From Cryobacterium cheniae (GTDB lineage Bacteria > Actinomycetota > Actinomycetes > Actinomycetales > Microbacteriaceae), in contig NZ_SOGN01000044.1 of assembly GCF_004403395.1 (NCBI RefSeq), positions 248,446-312,445 on the forward strand: a stretch of DNA of 64,000 bases. The letters are read 5' to 3'. Shown piece by piece: positions 38,364-47,465 of this stretch. A model generated the notes under the pieces. That model searched no databases. It worked only from the letters and a program-made list of their open reading frames with translations, and had not been told where the DNA came from. The position numbers and the translations under genes are program-made. Numbering within the stretch: position 1 is the first letter of the stretch; every line of letters starts with the position of its first letter.

Positions 38364-39614
38364 TCAGACGCCGCGGTCGGCCGGCAGACCCTCCACGACG
38401 ACGGCCGCCAGGGTGCGGGCGGCCAGCCGGGTGATGGGCTTCAGATCGTCGAAGGAGATGACGCTGCCCGCGGCGAGCTGGGGGTCCCAGGGGATGCGCA
38501 CGATCTCCCGGACCCGGGACCGGAAGTGCGATTCGATCTCTTCGAGCTTCACCAGGTTCGTGCCCTGCGTCGCCGTGTTGAGCGCGACCACCGCGTTGCG
38601 GACCAGGTCGCCGTAGCCGTTGGCTTCGAGCCAGGTCAGCGTTTCGGACGCCAACCGGGCCTCGTCGATGCTGCCCCCGGAGACGATGACGATCGAATCG
38701 GCGCGCTGCAGGGTGGCGCGCATGACGCTGTGCACGATTCCGGTGCCGCAGTCGGTGAGCATGATCGAGTAATATCGCGCGGCGAGGTCGGCGACGACGT
38801 TGTAGTCGTCCTCGTCGAACGCTTCGGAGAGGAGCGGGTCGGTGTCGGATGCGAGAATGTCGAGCCGGGTGCCGTCGCGGGAGACCAGTGTCGAGAAATC
38901 GGTGTATCCGCCGATCGACGCCGCCTTCGTGACCACGTCGCGCACGGTGGACCTGGTCTGTTTCGTGACCCGTTCGGAGAGGGTGCCCCGGTCGGGGTTC
39001 GCGTCGACGGCGATGATGCGGTCGTCACGGGCGTCGGCCAGAGCCATGCCCAGGAGCGCAGTGACGGTCGTTTTGCCGACCCCGCCCTTGCGGGTGAGGA
39101 TCGGTACGAAGCGGGTGCCCCCGTCGAAGTCCTTGCGGATGCGTTCGTCGAGTTGCGTGTGCGCGCGCACCCGGGCCGAGTCGCCGAGGTTCACCAGGTG
39201 CAGGGTCGCCGCGAAGACGAAACTGTTCCAGGCTCCGCGGGGCGGCGGCTGGGTGCGCCGGTTGACGGCCAGCAGACGGTCGGGTGTGAGCATGGCCGCG
39301 GACTCGGGCGCCGATCCGCCGGCGGGACGCAGGGTCTCCCGGCGGGACTGCAGCACGGCGTCGCTCGCAGCCGGGCCGGCCAGGGCTCGCACCGCCCCCG
39401 TGACGCCGGACCGCCGGTCGGGGCGTGCGAGGGCCGGAGTGCTGATCTCGATGGTGTGCGTGGCGGGGCGGTGCAGGTTCTCCGGCAGGGCCGCCGCCAG
39501 GTTCACGATCGTGTGCGGCGGCAGCTCACTGTGGTATTCGTCGCCCGGTTGGGTGAGAGGCGACCTGGAGGCGTCCGGACCGGACACCTCCGCGCCTGTG
39601 CGCTTATCTGACAA
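38364..39614 (-). CDS. EspI-like MinD/ParA-type ATPase (orphan)
   Basis: A 416-residue protein. The first 125 residues are disordered and rich in Pro, Arg and Ala. A short conserved segment (PPPRGAWNSFVFAATLHLVN) precedes a MinD/ParA ATPase with Walker A KGGVGKTT (176-183), AVDANPDRG and LTDCGTGIVHSVMRATLQ. The order and wording of these segments resemble EspI and Rv3888c of mycobacterial ESX secretion loci, from memory of the family. No ESX genes (WXG100, EccC, EccD) occur in the window. The start, a TTG without a clear ribosome site, is uncertain; a GTG at 39587 is the next choice. The role is unknown. Confidence 0.82.
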   Translation of the reverse strand: MSDKRTGAEVSGPDASRSPLTQPGDEYHSELPPHTIVNLAAALPENLHRPATHTIEISTPALARPDRRSGVTGAVRALAGPAASDAVLQSRRETLRPAGGSAPESAAMLTPDRLLAVNRRTQPPPRGAWNSFVFAATLHLVNLGDSARVRAHTQLDERIRKDFDGGTRFVPILTRKGGVGKTTVTALLGMALADARDDRIIAVDANPDRGTLSERVTKQTRSTVRDVVTKAASIGGYTDFSTLVSRDGTRLDILASDTDPLLSEAFDEDDYNVVADLAARYYSIMLTDCGTGIVHSVMRATLQRADSIVIVSGGSIDEARLASETLTWLEANGYGDLVRNAVVALNTATQGTNLVKLEEIESHFRSRVREIVRIPWDPQLAAGSVISFDDLKPITRLAARTLAAVVVEGLPADRGV

Positions 39615-39651
39615 AAAAGATCAGCCCTTCGGTCGAGAGATCGCTCCCAGC

Positions 39652-42600
39652 CTAGCGTGGCCGCACCACCACCAGCAGATCGCCGGCGTCGACCTGCTGG
39701 GTGCGCGGCACCGCCACCCGTTCGATGTAGCCGGCGATGGGCGAGGTGATCGCGGCCTCCATCTTCATGGCCTCGATCGAGGCCACGGCCTGCCCGGCCG
39801 CGACGGTGTCGCCCTCCTCGATCTGGAGGGTGACCACCCCGGAGAACGGCGCGGCGATCTGGCCCGGCCGGTTCGCGTCAGCCTTCTCGGCGACCTTGCT
39901 GCTGACCGTGATGCTGCGGTCCCGCACGAATACGGGCCGGAGCTGGCCGTTCAGCGTGGTCATGACGGTGCGCATGCCCTTGTCATCGGCCTCGCCGATG
40001 GCTTCGAGACCGACGTACAGGCGCACGCCCTTGTCGATCTCCACCGCGTGCTCGATCCCCTGCTGGAGACCGTTGAGGTAGTCCACGGTGTCGAGCACGG
40101 ACAGGTCGCCGAACAGTTCCCGGATCTGCTCGAACTGGCGGGTGGGTGCCGGGAAGAGCAGCTGGTTCAGCATCGCCTGGCAGGTGATGCTGTCGCTGCC
40201 CAGGGCAGCACGTTCGTCCTGGGTGAGTTCGGTGACGCCGACGTGGATGCTGCGCCCGGCGAGCACCTTGCTGCGGAACGGTTCGGGCCATCCGCCGGGA
40301 AGGTCGCCCAGCTCCCCCGCCATGAAACCGATCACGGAGTCGGGAACATCGTAGTTGCCCGGGTTCTCGGCGAAGTCGACCGGGTCGGCGCGCACGGCGG
40401 CGAGGTAGAGGGCGAGGTCGCCGACCACCTTGGACGACGGCGTCACCTTCGGTACCCGGCCGAGGATGTCGTTGGCCGCGGCGTACATGTCCTCGATCAG
40501 TTCGAAGTCATCGGCGAGCCCGAGCGCGACCGCCTGCGTGCGCAGGTTGGACAGCTGGCCGCCGGGGATCTCGTGCTTGTAGACGCGGCCGGTGGGCGCG
40601 CGCAGTCCTGATTCGAAGGGGTGGTACACCCGGCGCACGTCCTCCCAGTACGGTTCCAGGTCGCAGACGGCCTGCAGGGAGATGCCGGTGTCGCGCTCGG
40701 TGTGGGCGAGCGCGGCGACGAGGGACGACGCCGACGGCTGGCTGGTGGTGCCGGCCATCGGGGCGCTGGCCACGTCCACCGCGTCGGCGCCGGCGCGGCT
40801 GGCGGCGAGCAGGGTGGCGAGCTGGCCGCCCGGGGTGTCGTGCGTGTGCACGTGCACGGGGAGGTCGAAGCGTTCTCGCAGGGCGGTGACGAGCTTCTCG
40901 GCCGCTGCCGGGCGCAGCAGGCCCGCCATGTCCTTGATCGCCAGGATGTGCGCGCCGGACTCCACGATCTGCTCGGCGAGCCGGAGGTAATAGTCGAGGG
41001 TGTAGAGCTTCTCGGCCGGGTCGAGCAGGTCGCCCGTGTAGCAGAGCGCGACCTCGGCGATGGAGGAGCCGGTGGCCAGCACGGCGTCGATGGCCGGGCG
41101 CATCTGCGAGACGTCGTTGAGGGCGTCGAAGATGCGGAAGATGTCGACGCCGGTCCTGGCTGCCTCGCGCACGAACGCGTCGGTCACCTCCGTCGGGTAC
41201 GGGGTGTAACCGACCGTGTTGCGGCCGCGGAGCAGCATCTGCAGGTTGATGTTCGGCAGGGCCTCCCGCAGCGACGCCAGACGCTCCCAGGGGTCTTCAC
41301 CGAGGAAGCGCAACGCCACGTCGTAGGTGGCGCCGCCCCACGCTTCGACCGATAGCAGTTCCGGGGTCATCCGGGCCACATACGGGGCGACGGCGACGAG
41401 GTCGCGGGTGCGCACCCGGGTTGCCAGCAGAGACTGGTGTGCGTCACGGAACGTGGTGTCCGTCACCGCCAGAGCGGTCTGGGCGCGCAGGTCGGCGGCG
41501 AAGCCGGCCGGGCCGAGCAGCTGGAGTCTCTGGCGCGAGCCGGCCGGGGCCGGCGTGGACAGGTCGAGTTTCGGCAGCTTCTCGGCCGGGTTCAGCAGGG
41601 TCAGCGGCACACCGTTGGGCTTGTTGACGGTCACGTCCGCGAGCCAGTTCAGGATCTTCGTGCCGCGGTCCTTGGAGGCGCGGCCACGCAGCAGGTCGGG
41701 TCGCTCGTCGATGAAGGAGGTGCTCAGGTTGCCGGACGCGAAGTCCGGGTCGTCGAGAACGGCCTGCAGGAACGAGATGTTCGTGGACACGCCGCGGATC
41801 CGGAACTCGGCCAGCGCGCGCTTGGATCGGGTGACCGCGGACGGGAAGTCCCGGCCGCGGCAGGTGAGCTTGGCGAGCATGGAGTCGAAGTGCGGGCTGA
41901 TCTGGGCGCCGGGGTTGATCGTGCCGCCGTCGAGCCGGATGCCGGCGCCGCCGGGCGAGCGGTAGGTGGTGATCTTGCCGGTGTCCGGTCGGAACCCCAT
42001 GGTCGGGTCCTCGGTGGTGATCCGGCACTGGAGGGCCGCGCCGCGCAGCACGATCCTGTCCTGGGTGAGTTCGAGTTCGCGGAGCGTCTCTCCCGCGGCG
42101 ATGCGGATCTGGGACTGCACGAGGTCGACATCCGTCACCTCTTCGGTCACGGTGTGCTCGACCTGGATGCGCGGGTTCATCTCGATGAACACGTGCTGGC
42201 CGGCACGTTCGCCGACCGTGTCGAGCAGGAACTCGACGGTGCCCGCGTTGACGTAGCCGATCGAGCGGGCGAACGCGACGGCGTCGGCGTACAGGCGCTG
42301 TCGGGTCTCATCGGAGAGGTTCGGCGCCGGGGCGATCTCGATGACCTTTTGATGGCGGCGCTGCACGGAGCAGTCGCGCTCGAACAGGTGCACGGTCTCG
42401 CCCGTGGCGTCGGCCAGGATCTGCACCTCGATGTGGCGCGGTCGGAGCACGGCCTGCTCGAGGAACATGGTCGAGTCGCCGAAGGCGCTGTCGGCCTCGC
42501 GCATCGCTTCCTGGAGGGAGCCGCGCAGTTCGCTCATCTGGGCCACGCGGCGCATACCGCGTCCGCCGCCGCCGGCCACCGCCTTGGCGAAGATCGGGAA

Positions 42601-43056
42601 CCCGATGTCCTCGGCCGCGGCGATGAGCTCGTCGACGTCGCGCGACGGGGCGCTGGATTTGAGCACCGGGACGCCCGCCGCGATGGCGTGCTCCTTCGCG
42701 GTGACCTTGTTGCCGGCCATTTCGAGCACGTGCTCGCCCGGTCCGATGAAGGTGATGCCGGCATGGCGGGCGGCCAGGGCCAGCTCGGGGTTCTCCGACA
42801 GGAAGCCGTAACCGGGGTAGATGGCGTCGGCGCCGCTCTCTTTGGCAACCCGGATGATCTCGCTCACGGTGAGATAGGCGCGCACCGGATGGCCCGGCTC
42901 GCCGATCTGGTACGCCTCGTCGGCCTTCAGGCGGTGCAGGGAATTGCGGTCCTCGAAGGGGAACACCGCCACGGTCTTGGCACCCAGCTCGTAGGCAGCC
43001 CGAAAAGCCCGAATAGCGATTTCGCCGCGATTGGCAACAAGAATTTTCTTGAACAT
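39652..43056 (-). CDS. pyc: Pyruvate carboxylase
   Basis: The 1134-residue biotin enzyme makes oxaloacetate from pyruvate and bicarbonate. The order is normal: biotin carboxylase (about 1-450, with AVAGGGGRGMRRV and EMNPRIQVEHTVTEEV), carboxyltransferase (about 520-800, with DTTFRDAHQSLLATRVR and HVHTHDTPGG), the PC tetramerisation domain, and a C-terminal biotin carrier with EAMKMEA (biotinyl K1098). The ATG has AAAGG 5 bases upstream. It is divergent from the ParA-type gene and anaplerotic, feeding the citric acid cycle that GarA-type proteins regulate. Confidence 0.97.
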   Translation of the reverse strand: MFKKILVANRGEIAIRAFRAAYELGAKTVAVFPFEDRNSLHRLKADEAYQIGEPGHPVRAYLTVSEIIRVAKESGADAIYPGYGFLSENPELALAARHAGITFIGPGEHVLEMAGNKVTAKEHAIAAGVPVLKSSAPSRDVDELIAAAEDIGFPIFAKAVAGGGGRGMRRVAQMSELRGSLQEAMREADSAFGDSTMFLEQAVLRPRHIEVQILADATGETVHLFERDCSVQRRHQKVIEIAPAPNLSDETRQRLYADAVAFARSIGYVNAGTVEFLLDTVGERAGQHVFIEMNPRIQVEHTVTEEVTDVDLVQSQIRIAAGETLRELELTQDRIVLRGAALQCRITTEDPTMGFRPDTGKITTYRSPGGAGIRLDGGTINPGAQISPHFDSMLAKLTCRGRDFPSAVTRSKRALAEFRIRGVSTNISFLQAVLDDPDFASGNLSTSFIDERPDLLRGRASKDRGTKILNWLADVTVNKPNGVPLTLLNPAEKLPKLDLSTPAPAGSRQRLQLLGPAGFAADLRAQTALAVTDTTFRDAHQSLLATRVRTRDLVAVAPYVARMTPELLSVEAWGGATYDVALRFLGEDPWERLASLREALPNINLQMLLRGRNTVGYTPYPTEVTDAFVREAARTGVDIFRIFDALNDVSQMRPAIDAVLATGSSIAEVALCYTGDLLDPAEKLYTLDYYLRLAEQIVESGAHILAIKDMAGLLRPAAAEKLVTALRERFDLPVHVHTHDTPGGQLATLLAASRAGADAVDVASAPMAGTTSQPSASSLVAALAHTERDTGISLQAVCDLEPYWEDVRRVYHPFESGLRAPTGRVYKHEIPGGQLSNLRTQAVALGLADDFELIEDMYAAANDILGRVPKVTPSSKVVGDLALYLAAVRADPVDFAENPGNYDVPDSVIGFMAGELGDLPGGWPEPFRSKVLAGRSIHVGVTELTQDERAALGSDSITCQAMLNQLLFPAPTRQFEQIRELFGDLSVLDTVDYLNGLQQGIEHAVEIDKGVRLYVGLEAIGEADDKGMRTVMTTLNGQLRPVFVRDRSITVSSKVAEKADANRPGQIAAPFSGVVTLQIEEGDTVAAGQAVASIEAMKMEAAITSPIAGYIERVAVPRTQQVDAGDLLVVVRPR

Positions 43057-43132
43057 GCAGACCTTTCAAGCGTTACGCCGCACCAGCCGACGGTTAGGTT
43101 CTCCAAGACTAGTGAAGGTAACGTATCTACTT

Positions 43133-43939
43133 GTGCACGTACTAAGCGTTAGTTCCCTCAAGGGAGGAGTAGGCAAGACCACAGTGACCCTGGGTCTGGC
43201 GTCTGCTGCCTTCGCCCGCGGCGTGCGAACCCTGGTGGTGGATATCGATCCGCAATCGGATGTGTCCACGGGGTTGGGCATCGACGTCGCCGGCCACCTC
43301 AACATCGCCGACGTGCTCGCCTCCCCCAAGGAAAAGGTCGTTCGCGCGGCCATCGTCCCCAGCGGCTGGACACGCGGTCGCCCCGGCACCATCGACGTGA
43401 TGATCGGCAGCCCGTCGGCCATCAATTTCGACGGGCCGCACCCGAGCATCCGCGACATCTGGAAGCTTGAAGAGGCGCTCTCCACCGTTGAACAGGAGTA
43501 CGACCTGGTTCTGATCGACTGCGCGCCGTCTTTGAACGCCCTCACGCGCACCGCGTGGGCCGCCAGCGACCGGGTTGCCGTGGTCACCGAACCCGGCCTG
43601 TTCTCCGTGGCAGCGGCCGACCGCGCACTGCGCGCGATCGAGGAGATCCGCCGTGGACTCAGCCCCCGGCTGCAGCCGCTCGGCATCATCGTCAACCGCG
43701 CCCGCATGGCCTCACTCGAGCACCAGTTCCGGATCAAGGAACTGCGCGACATGTTCGGGCCGCTCGTGCTCAGCCCGCAGCTGCCGGAGCGCACCTCGCT
43801 GCAGCAGGCGCAGGGCGCCGCGAAGCCGCTGCACACCTGGCCCGGCGACAGCGCCCAGGAGATGGCGCGTTACTTCGACCAGCTGCTCGAACGCGTGCTG
43901 CGCACGGCTCGCATCGGCGAGTACGCCGAACAGCGGTAG
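43133..43939 (+). CDS. ParA family ATPase
   Basis: A 268-residue Walker-type ATPase: KGGVGKTT at 10-17, VVDIDPQSDVSTGLG and LVLIDCAPSLNALT. No ParB gene follows, so this is a chromosomal ParA-like positioning ATPase, not the parABS partner. It may act in pole or cargo positioning. I chose the GTG giving (M)HVLSVSSLKGG. Another in-frame GTG lies at 43112. Neither has a well-placed ribosome site; TAACGT at 43119-43124 may be a -10 box, which would favour the 43133 start. It converges on the MerR gene. Confidence 0.88.
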   Translation: MHVLSVSSLKGGVGKTTVTLGLASAAFARGVRTLVVDIDPQSDVSTGLGIDVAGHLNIADVLASPKEKVVRAAIVPSGWTRGRPGTIDVMIGSPSAINFDGPHPSIRDIWKLEEALSTVEQEYDLVLIDCAPSLNALTRTAWAASDRVAVVTEPGLFSVAAADRALRAIEEIRRGLSPRLQPLGIIVNRARMASLEHQFRIKELRDMFGPLVLSPQLPERTSLQQAQGAAKPLHTWPGDSAQEMARYFDQLLERVLRTARIGEYAEQR

Positions 43940-43995
43940 CGGTAGAAGCCCGCAGATCGACGCTCGCTGATAGAAGCGGGCGGATCGCCCGTGCG

Positions 43996-44547
43996 CTAAG
44001 AGACCTTGCGACTGCCCCGGCGAACGGACAGCTCGTCTGAGGGGTCGTTCGGCAGGGTCTCCAACTCGACCAGGCTCGTCTCCACCTCGCGGAGGACCTT
44101 GCCCACGGCGATGCCGAACACGCCCTGACCGCGACTGACGAGGTCGATGACCTCGTCGTCGGAGGTGCACAGGTAGACGCTGGCGCCGTCGCTCATCAGG
44201 GTGGTCTGGGCCAGGTCGCTGACCCCCGACTCGCGCAACTGGTTCACGGCGGTGCGGATCTGTTGCAGGGAGATTCCCGTGTCGAGGAGCCGCTTCACCA
44301 GTTTCAGAACCAGGATGTCGCGAAAGCCGTAGAGACGCTGGGAACCCGAGCCGGCAGCGCCACGCACGGTGGGCTGGACCAGCTCGGTGCGGGCCCAGTA
44401 ATCAAGCTGGCGGTAACTGATGCCGGCGGCCCGTGCCGCCACGGCACCGCGGTAGCCGGACTTGTCATCGAGCTCGGGCATTCCGTCGGTGAAGAGAAGG
44501 CCGAGTCCGTAGCGCGAGGCATCGTCACGCTGATTCAGCTCGCTCAT
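43996..44547 (-). CDS. MerR family regulator (Rv1830 type)
   Basis: A 183-residue MerR protein. The helix-turn-helix lies at about 36-105 and contains GYRGAVAARAAGISYRQLDYW. A DNA-binding wing and coiled helix (LVKRLLDTGISLQQIRTAVNQL) follow, then a C-terminal domain of unknown ligand. There is no Cys cluster for metal. The second of two MerR genes, it follows the FtsR-type regulator after 115 bases as in M. tuberculosis Rv1828-Rv1830. The ATG has AGAGG about 8 bases upstream. Confidence 0.88.
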   Translation of the reverse strand: MSELNQRDDASRYGLGLLFTDGMPELDDKSGYRGAVAARAAGISYRQLDYWARTELVQPTVRGAAGSGSQRLYGFRDILVLKLVKRLLDTGISLQQIRTAVNQLRESGVSDLAQTTLMSDGASVYLCTSDDEVIDLVSRGQGVFGIAVGKVLREVETSLVELETLPNDPSDELSVRRGSRKVS

Positions 44548-44662
44548 ACGATGACCTCTCGGGGGTGGGACTGCGATACGAATGATCGCTCCATCCACGC
44601 TACCGAGGCGGACCGACTTGATCAACGACATCCGGTCGATCAAATTGGCGTGTCGGGCCCGT

Positions 44663-45361
44663 TCACTTGGCCAGGCGACCCAGGGCAGAACGGATCAGGC
44701 TGCCGCGGATCACTTCGAGCTGACCGGCGATCTCGACCGCCATTTCGGCAGCCTTTGCCCGGCTCGACGCGTCTTTCCGGCGGGAGAGCGGCACGAGTGC
44801 GCTCTCGATCAGGCCGAGCTCCCGCTCGGCCGCGCCGCGGAAACCGCGCAGGTGCCGGGGCTCGATTCCGCTGCGCTGCAGTTCGACCAGGGCCCGCAAC
44901 ACGCTGAGCGCGTCGTCGCCGTAGACGTCGGCGGGCAGGATGATCGACGCGGAGACGGCGTCGTGCAGCAGCATCGCGGATGCCCCCGCCTCGCGCAACA
45001 GTTCCTCACGGTCCAGCCGCCGGGCGGTCGACAGCATCGACGGTCCCGGCGTCACTCCCCCGGGCAGGGTCGGCGAGAACCCCGCGTCAAGGTCATCCAG
45101 ATAGCCGCGGATGACCTTGAGCGGGAGGTAGTGATCGCGCTGCATGGAGAGGACCAGGCGCAACCGGTCCAGATCGCCGGCACAGAATTTGCGGTAACCG
45201 GATTCCGTGCGCGCCGGAGAGACCAGTCTCTGTTCCTCCAGAAACCGAAGTTTTGACGGGGTCAGATCCGGGAATTCCGGCGTGAGCCGGGCAAGCACCT
45301 GTCCGATGCTGAGCAGTGACGTCGTGCCCGGCGCTCTGGCCTGGGCAGCGGACGCGGGCAC
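44663..45361 (-). CDS. ftsR: MerR family regulator, FtsR type (Rv1828)
   Basis: A 232-residue MerR protein with the start of the DNA-binding domain at LSIGQVLARLTPEFPDL and KLRFLEEQRLVSPART, the wording of FtsR. The corynebacterial homologue activates ftsZ, and that gene lies on the same replicon at 10748-11926. The C-terminal half (about 120-232) is the family-specific helical domain. Its GTG shares one base with the stop of the garA-type gene (TAGTG), so translation is coupled. Confidence 0.9.
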   Translation of the reverse strand: MPASAAQARAPGTTSLLSIGQVLARLTPEFPDLTPSKLRFLEEQRLVSPARTESGYRKFCAGDLDRLRLVLSMQRDHYLPLKVIRGYLDDLDAGFSPTLPGGVTPGPSMLSTARRLDREELLREAGASAMLLHDAVSASIILPADVYGDDALSVLRALVELQRSGIEPRHLRGFRGAAERELGLIESALVPLSRRKDASSRAKAAEMAVEIAGQLEVIRGSLIRSALGRLAK

Positions 45362-45849
45362 TACTCGCTCGCCAGAAGCTTGAGGTCGTGCCGCGAGGCG
45401 TAGAACGTCAGCCGGAACTTGCCGACCTGGACTTCGGCGCCGTCGTGCAGCAGCGCGTTATTGATGCGGACCCCGTCGAAATACGTCCCGTTCAGGGACA
45501 CCAGGTCTTTCACCTCGAACTTGGTACCGCGCCGCAGAAACTCCGCGTGCCGACGGGAAACCGTGACGTCGTCGAGGAAGATATCCGCATTGGGGTGACG
45601 ACCCACTGTCGTCACGTCCGCGTCCAACAGGAACCGAGCGCCGGCGTTGGGGCCGCGCCGCACGACGAGCAATGCCGACCCGGAGGGGAGAGCCGCGATG
45701 GCTTCCTGTTCCTCGGCCGTTACGTCGCCGTCGAGCGATGCCAGCTGGGCAGCGAATTCCTGCCCGAACGTCATCGTCGTATCGGTATTGGCATAGTTCT
45801 CGGGCGCGACCTTGCGCTGGGGTTCATTCGTCTTTTTGGAATCAATCAC
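45361..45849 (-). CDS. garA: FHA-domain protein, GarA/OdhI type
   Basis: A 162-residue protein. The FHA domain (about 75-150) has GRHPNADIFLDDVTVSRRH and LNGTYFDGVRI. The N-terminal part ends in NTDTTMTFGQEF (T24, T25), which corresponds to the ETTS phosphothreonine motif of GarA and OdhI. In those proteins a Ser/Thr kinase phosphorylates the motif, which then folds onto the FHA domain. The unphosphorylated form binds and inhibits 2-oxoglutarate dehydrogenase. A PASTA kinase lies at 30255 in this window. The start is GTG, with AGGAGG upstream. Confidence 0.92.
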   Translation of the reverse strand: MIDSKKTNEPQRKVAPENYANTDTTMTFGQEFAAQLASLDGDVTAEEQEAIAALPSGSALLVVRRGPNAGARFLLDADVTTVGRHPNADIFLDDVTVSRRHAEFLRRGTKFEVKDLVSLNGTYFDGVRINNALLHDGAEVQVGKFRLTFYASRHDLKLLASE

Positions 45850-45859
45850 CGTGCACCTC

Positions 45860-46477
45860 CTAGTCCTCCAGCGTATCGGATGGAACGGGCTGAATTGCCC
45901 GCGGCAGGCGAATCACCCTGGCGGCCTCGACGGCGTAGATTATGCCCGCCCACCAGTAAAGAAACGCTCCCCAGATGCCGAAGGCCCAGCCCAGCGGGAG
46001 CGACCACCAGGACACTGCGGGGAAGGCCTCTCCCAGCATGATCATCGGCAGGGCGTAGAAGAGGCAGAAGGTGGCGACCTTGCCGAGCTGGTGCACGGGC
46101 AGCGGGCCGAATCCGTGATTCGCGAGGATGACGCCGAGGCCGAGCAGGAACACGTCCCGCCCCACGATGACCAGGACGATCCACCAGGGCACCAAATCGC
46201 GCCAGGCCAGTCCCAGCAGGGCGGCGAAGATGTACAGCCGGTCGGCGGCCGGGTCGAGGAGCTGGCCGAGCCGCGTGATCTGGCCGAACCGCCGGGCCAG
46301 GTAGCCGTCGAGGAAGTCGGTGAGGCTGGCGACCGCCAGCACCAGGAGCGCCCAGGCATCCTCTCCCCGCACCAGTACGACCAGGAAGACCGGCACCAGC
46401 GCCAGGCGGAGCATGCTGAGGATATTGGGCAGTGTGAGCACTTTCGAGCTGACGCCGCTTCCCTCTGCACCTGTCAC
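45860..46477 (-). CDS. CDP-alcohol phosphatidyltransferase (PgsA type)
   Basis: A 205-residue polytopic enzyme with the full family motif: D54, D57, G58, A61, R62, G71, D75, D79 (TDFLDGYLARRFG then GQLLDPAAD). It joins a CDP-diacylglycerol to an alcohol phosphate, most likely glycerol 3-phosphate (phosphatidylglycerol pathway) or a related acceptor. The homologue in M. tuberculosis is pgsA2 (Rv1822), upstream of the same garA and MerR genes. Start GTG. 10 bases separate it from the garA-type gene. Confidence 0.9.
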   Translation of the reverse strand: MTGAEGSGVSSKVLTLPNILSMLRLALVPVFLVVLVRGEDAWALLVLAVASLTDFLDGYLARRFGQITRLGQLLDPAADRLYIFAALLGLAWRDLVPWWIVLVIVGRDVFLLGLGVILANHGFGPLPVHQLGKVATFCLFYALPMIMLGEAFPAVSWWSLPLGWAFGIWGAFLYWWAGIIYAVEAARVIRLPRAIQPVPSDTLED

Positions 46478-46524
46478 GATCCCCGAGTCTACCGACCCGG
46501 CGGCCGAACCGGAATGCGGATGCG

Positions 46525-47397
46525 TCAGTGTCCCGATGCCCGTTTTCGTCCCTTGTCGGCGTGTTTGTCAGATTTCGCCGCTGCACCCCGCTCCGTCCGG
46601 CCGCGGCTTCGCTCCACGCTGCGCCGGAGGGCTTCCATCAGGTCGAGGACCTCTCCCCCGCCGTCCTCGACTGCCTCGCCTGCCTTGGGTTCCCGGCCGA
46701 AGGTGAGCTCGGTATCGACGGCGTCCCCCGCGGCGAGCTTCGCTTCGAGGAGTTCCCGGAGCTGGTCCTGGTAGTCGTCCCGGAAATCCTGGGGCGAGAA
46801 GTCGGCGGCGAAGGAATCGACCAGTGCGGCCGAGAGCTCGAGCTCCTGGGCGGAGATGCGTACGGACTCCTCGAGCACCGGGAATTCGACGGCCCGCACC
46901 TCGTCGCCCCACAGCAACGACTGCAGCAGCAGCACGTCCCCGCGCACCCGGAGGGCACCGAGGCGGGTCTTCTGCCGCAGCGCGAATCGCACGATCGCGG
47001 TGCGGTCGGTCGCTTCGAGCGCCCGCCGCAACAAGACGTAGGCCTTGGGCGAGCCGGACGGTTCCAGGAAGTAGCTGCGCTCGAACATGATCGGGTCGAG
47101 CTGGTCGCTCGGCACGAACTCGACGACTTCGATCTCTCGGCTCTTCTCGGCCGGCAGCTTGCGCAGGTCCTCGTCGGTGATGATGACCGTCTTGTCGCCG
47201 CTGTCCCAGGCCTTGTCGATGTGCGCGTAGTCGACGACCCGGCCGCACCGCTCGCACCGGCGCTGGTAGCGGATGCGCCCGCCGTCGGCGTCGTGCACCT
47301 GGTGCAGGGCGACGTCGTGGTCGTCGGTGGCGCTGTAGACCTTGACGGGCACGTTGACCAACCCGAAGGTGATCGCGCCGTTCCAGATCGATCTCAT
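46525..47397 (-). CDS. ku: Non-homologous end joining protein Ku
   Basis: A 290-residue bacterial Ku. It begins MRSIWNGAITFGLVNVPVKV and has the ring-forming core to about residue 250, with a Lys/Arg-rich C-terminal tail typical of Ku proteins that recruit LigD. It forms a homodimer around DNA ends. The start is an ATG after GGGGGG. It is divergent from ligD, with 68 bases between them. Confidence 0.96.
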   Translation of the reverse strand: MRSIWNGAITFGLVNVPVKVYSATDDHDVALHQVHDADGGRIRYQRRCERCGRVVDYAHIDKAWDSGDKTVIITDEDLRKLPAEKSREIEVVEFVPSDQLDPIMFERSYFLEPSGSPKAYVLLRRALEATDRTAIVRFALRQKTRLGALRVRGDVLLLQSLLWGDEVRAVEFPVLEESVRISAQELELSAALVDSFAADFSPQDFRDDYQDQLRELLEAKLAAGDAVDTELTFGREPKAGEAVEDGGGEVLDLMEALRRSVERSRGRTERGAAAKSDKHADKGRKRASGH

Positions 47398-47412
47398 CCC
47401 CCCAGTACACAC

Positions 47413-47424
47413 CCGGCGCGCCGG
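47413..47424. promoter_or_regulatory. 12-bp palindrome between ku and ligD
   Basis: CCGGCGCGCCGG is a perfect palindrome in the 68-base gap between the divergent ku and ligD starts. It may be a shared operator, but palindromes of C and G are frequent in DNA this GC-rich. Weak. Confidence 0.3.
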
Positions 47425-47465
47425 TGGGGCTAGGCACGCTGTGGCCGCGGGAGCATGCTGGCGCC

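Noticed and set aside
43943-43987. Two similar 17-base segments (TAGAAGC...GATCG) between parA and the MerR gene
   Set aside because: Only 14 of 17 bases agree and pairing is weak. It may be a poor terminator but is too slight to list.
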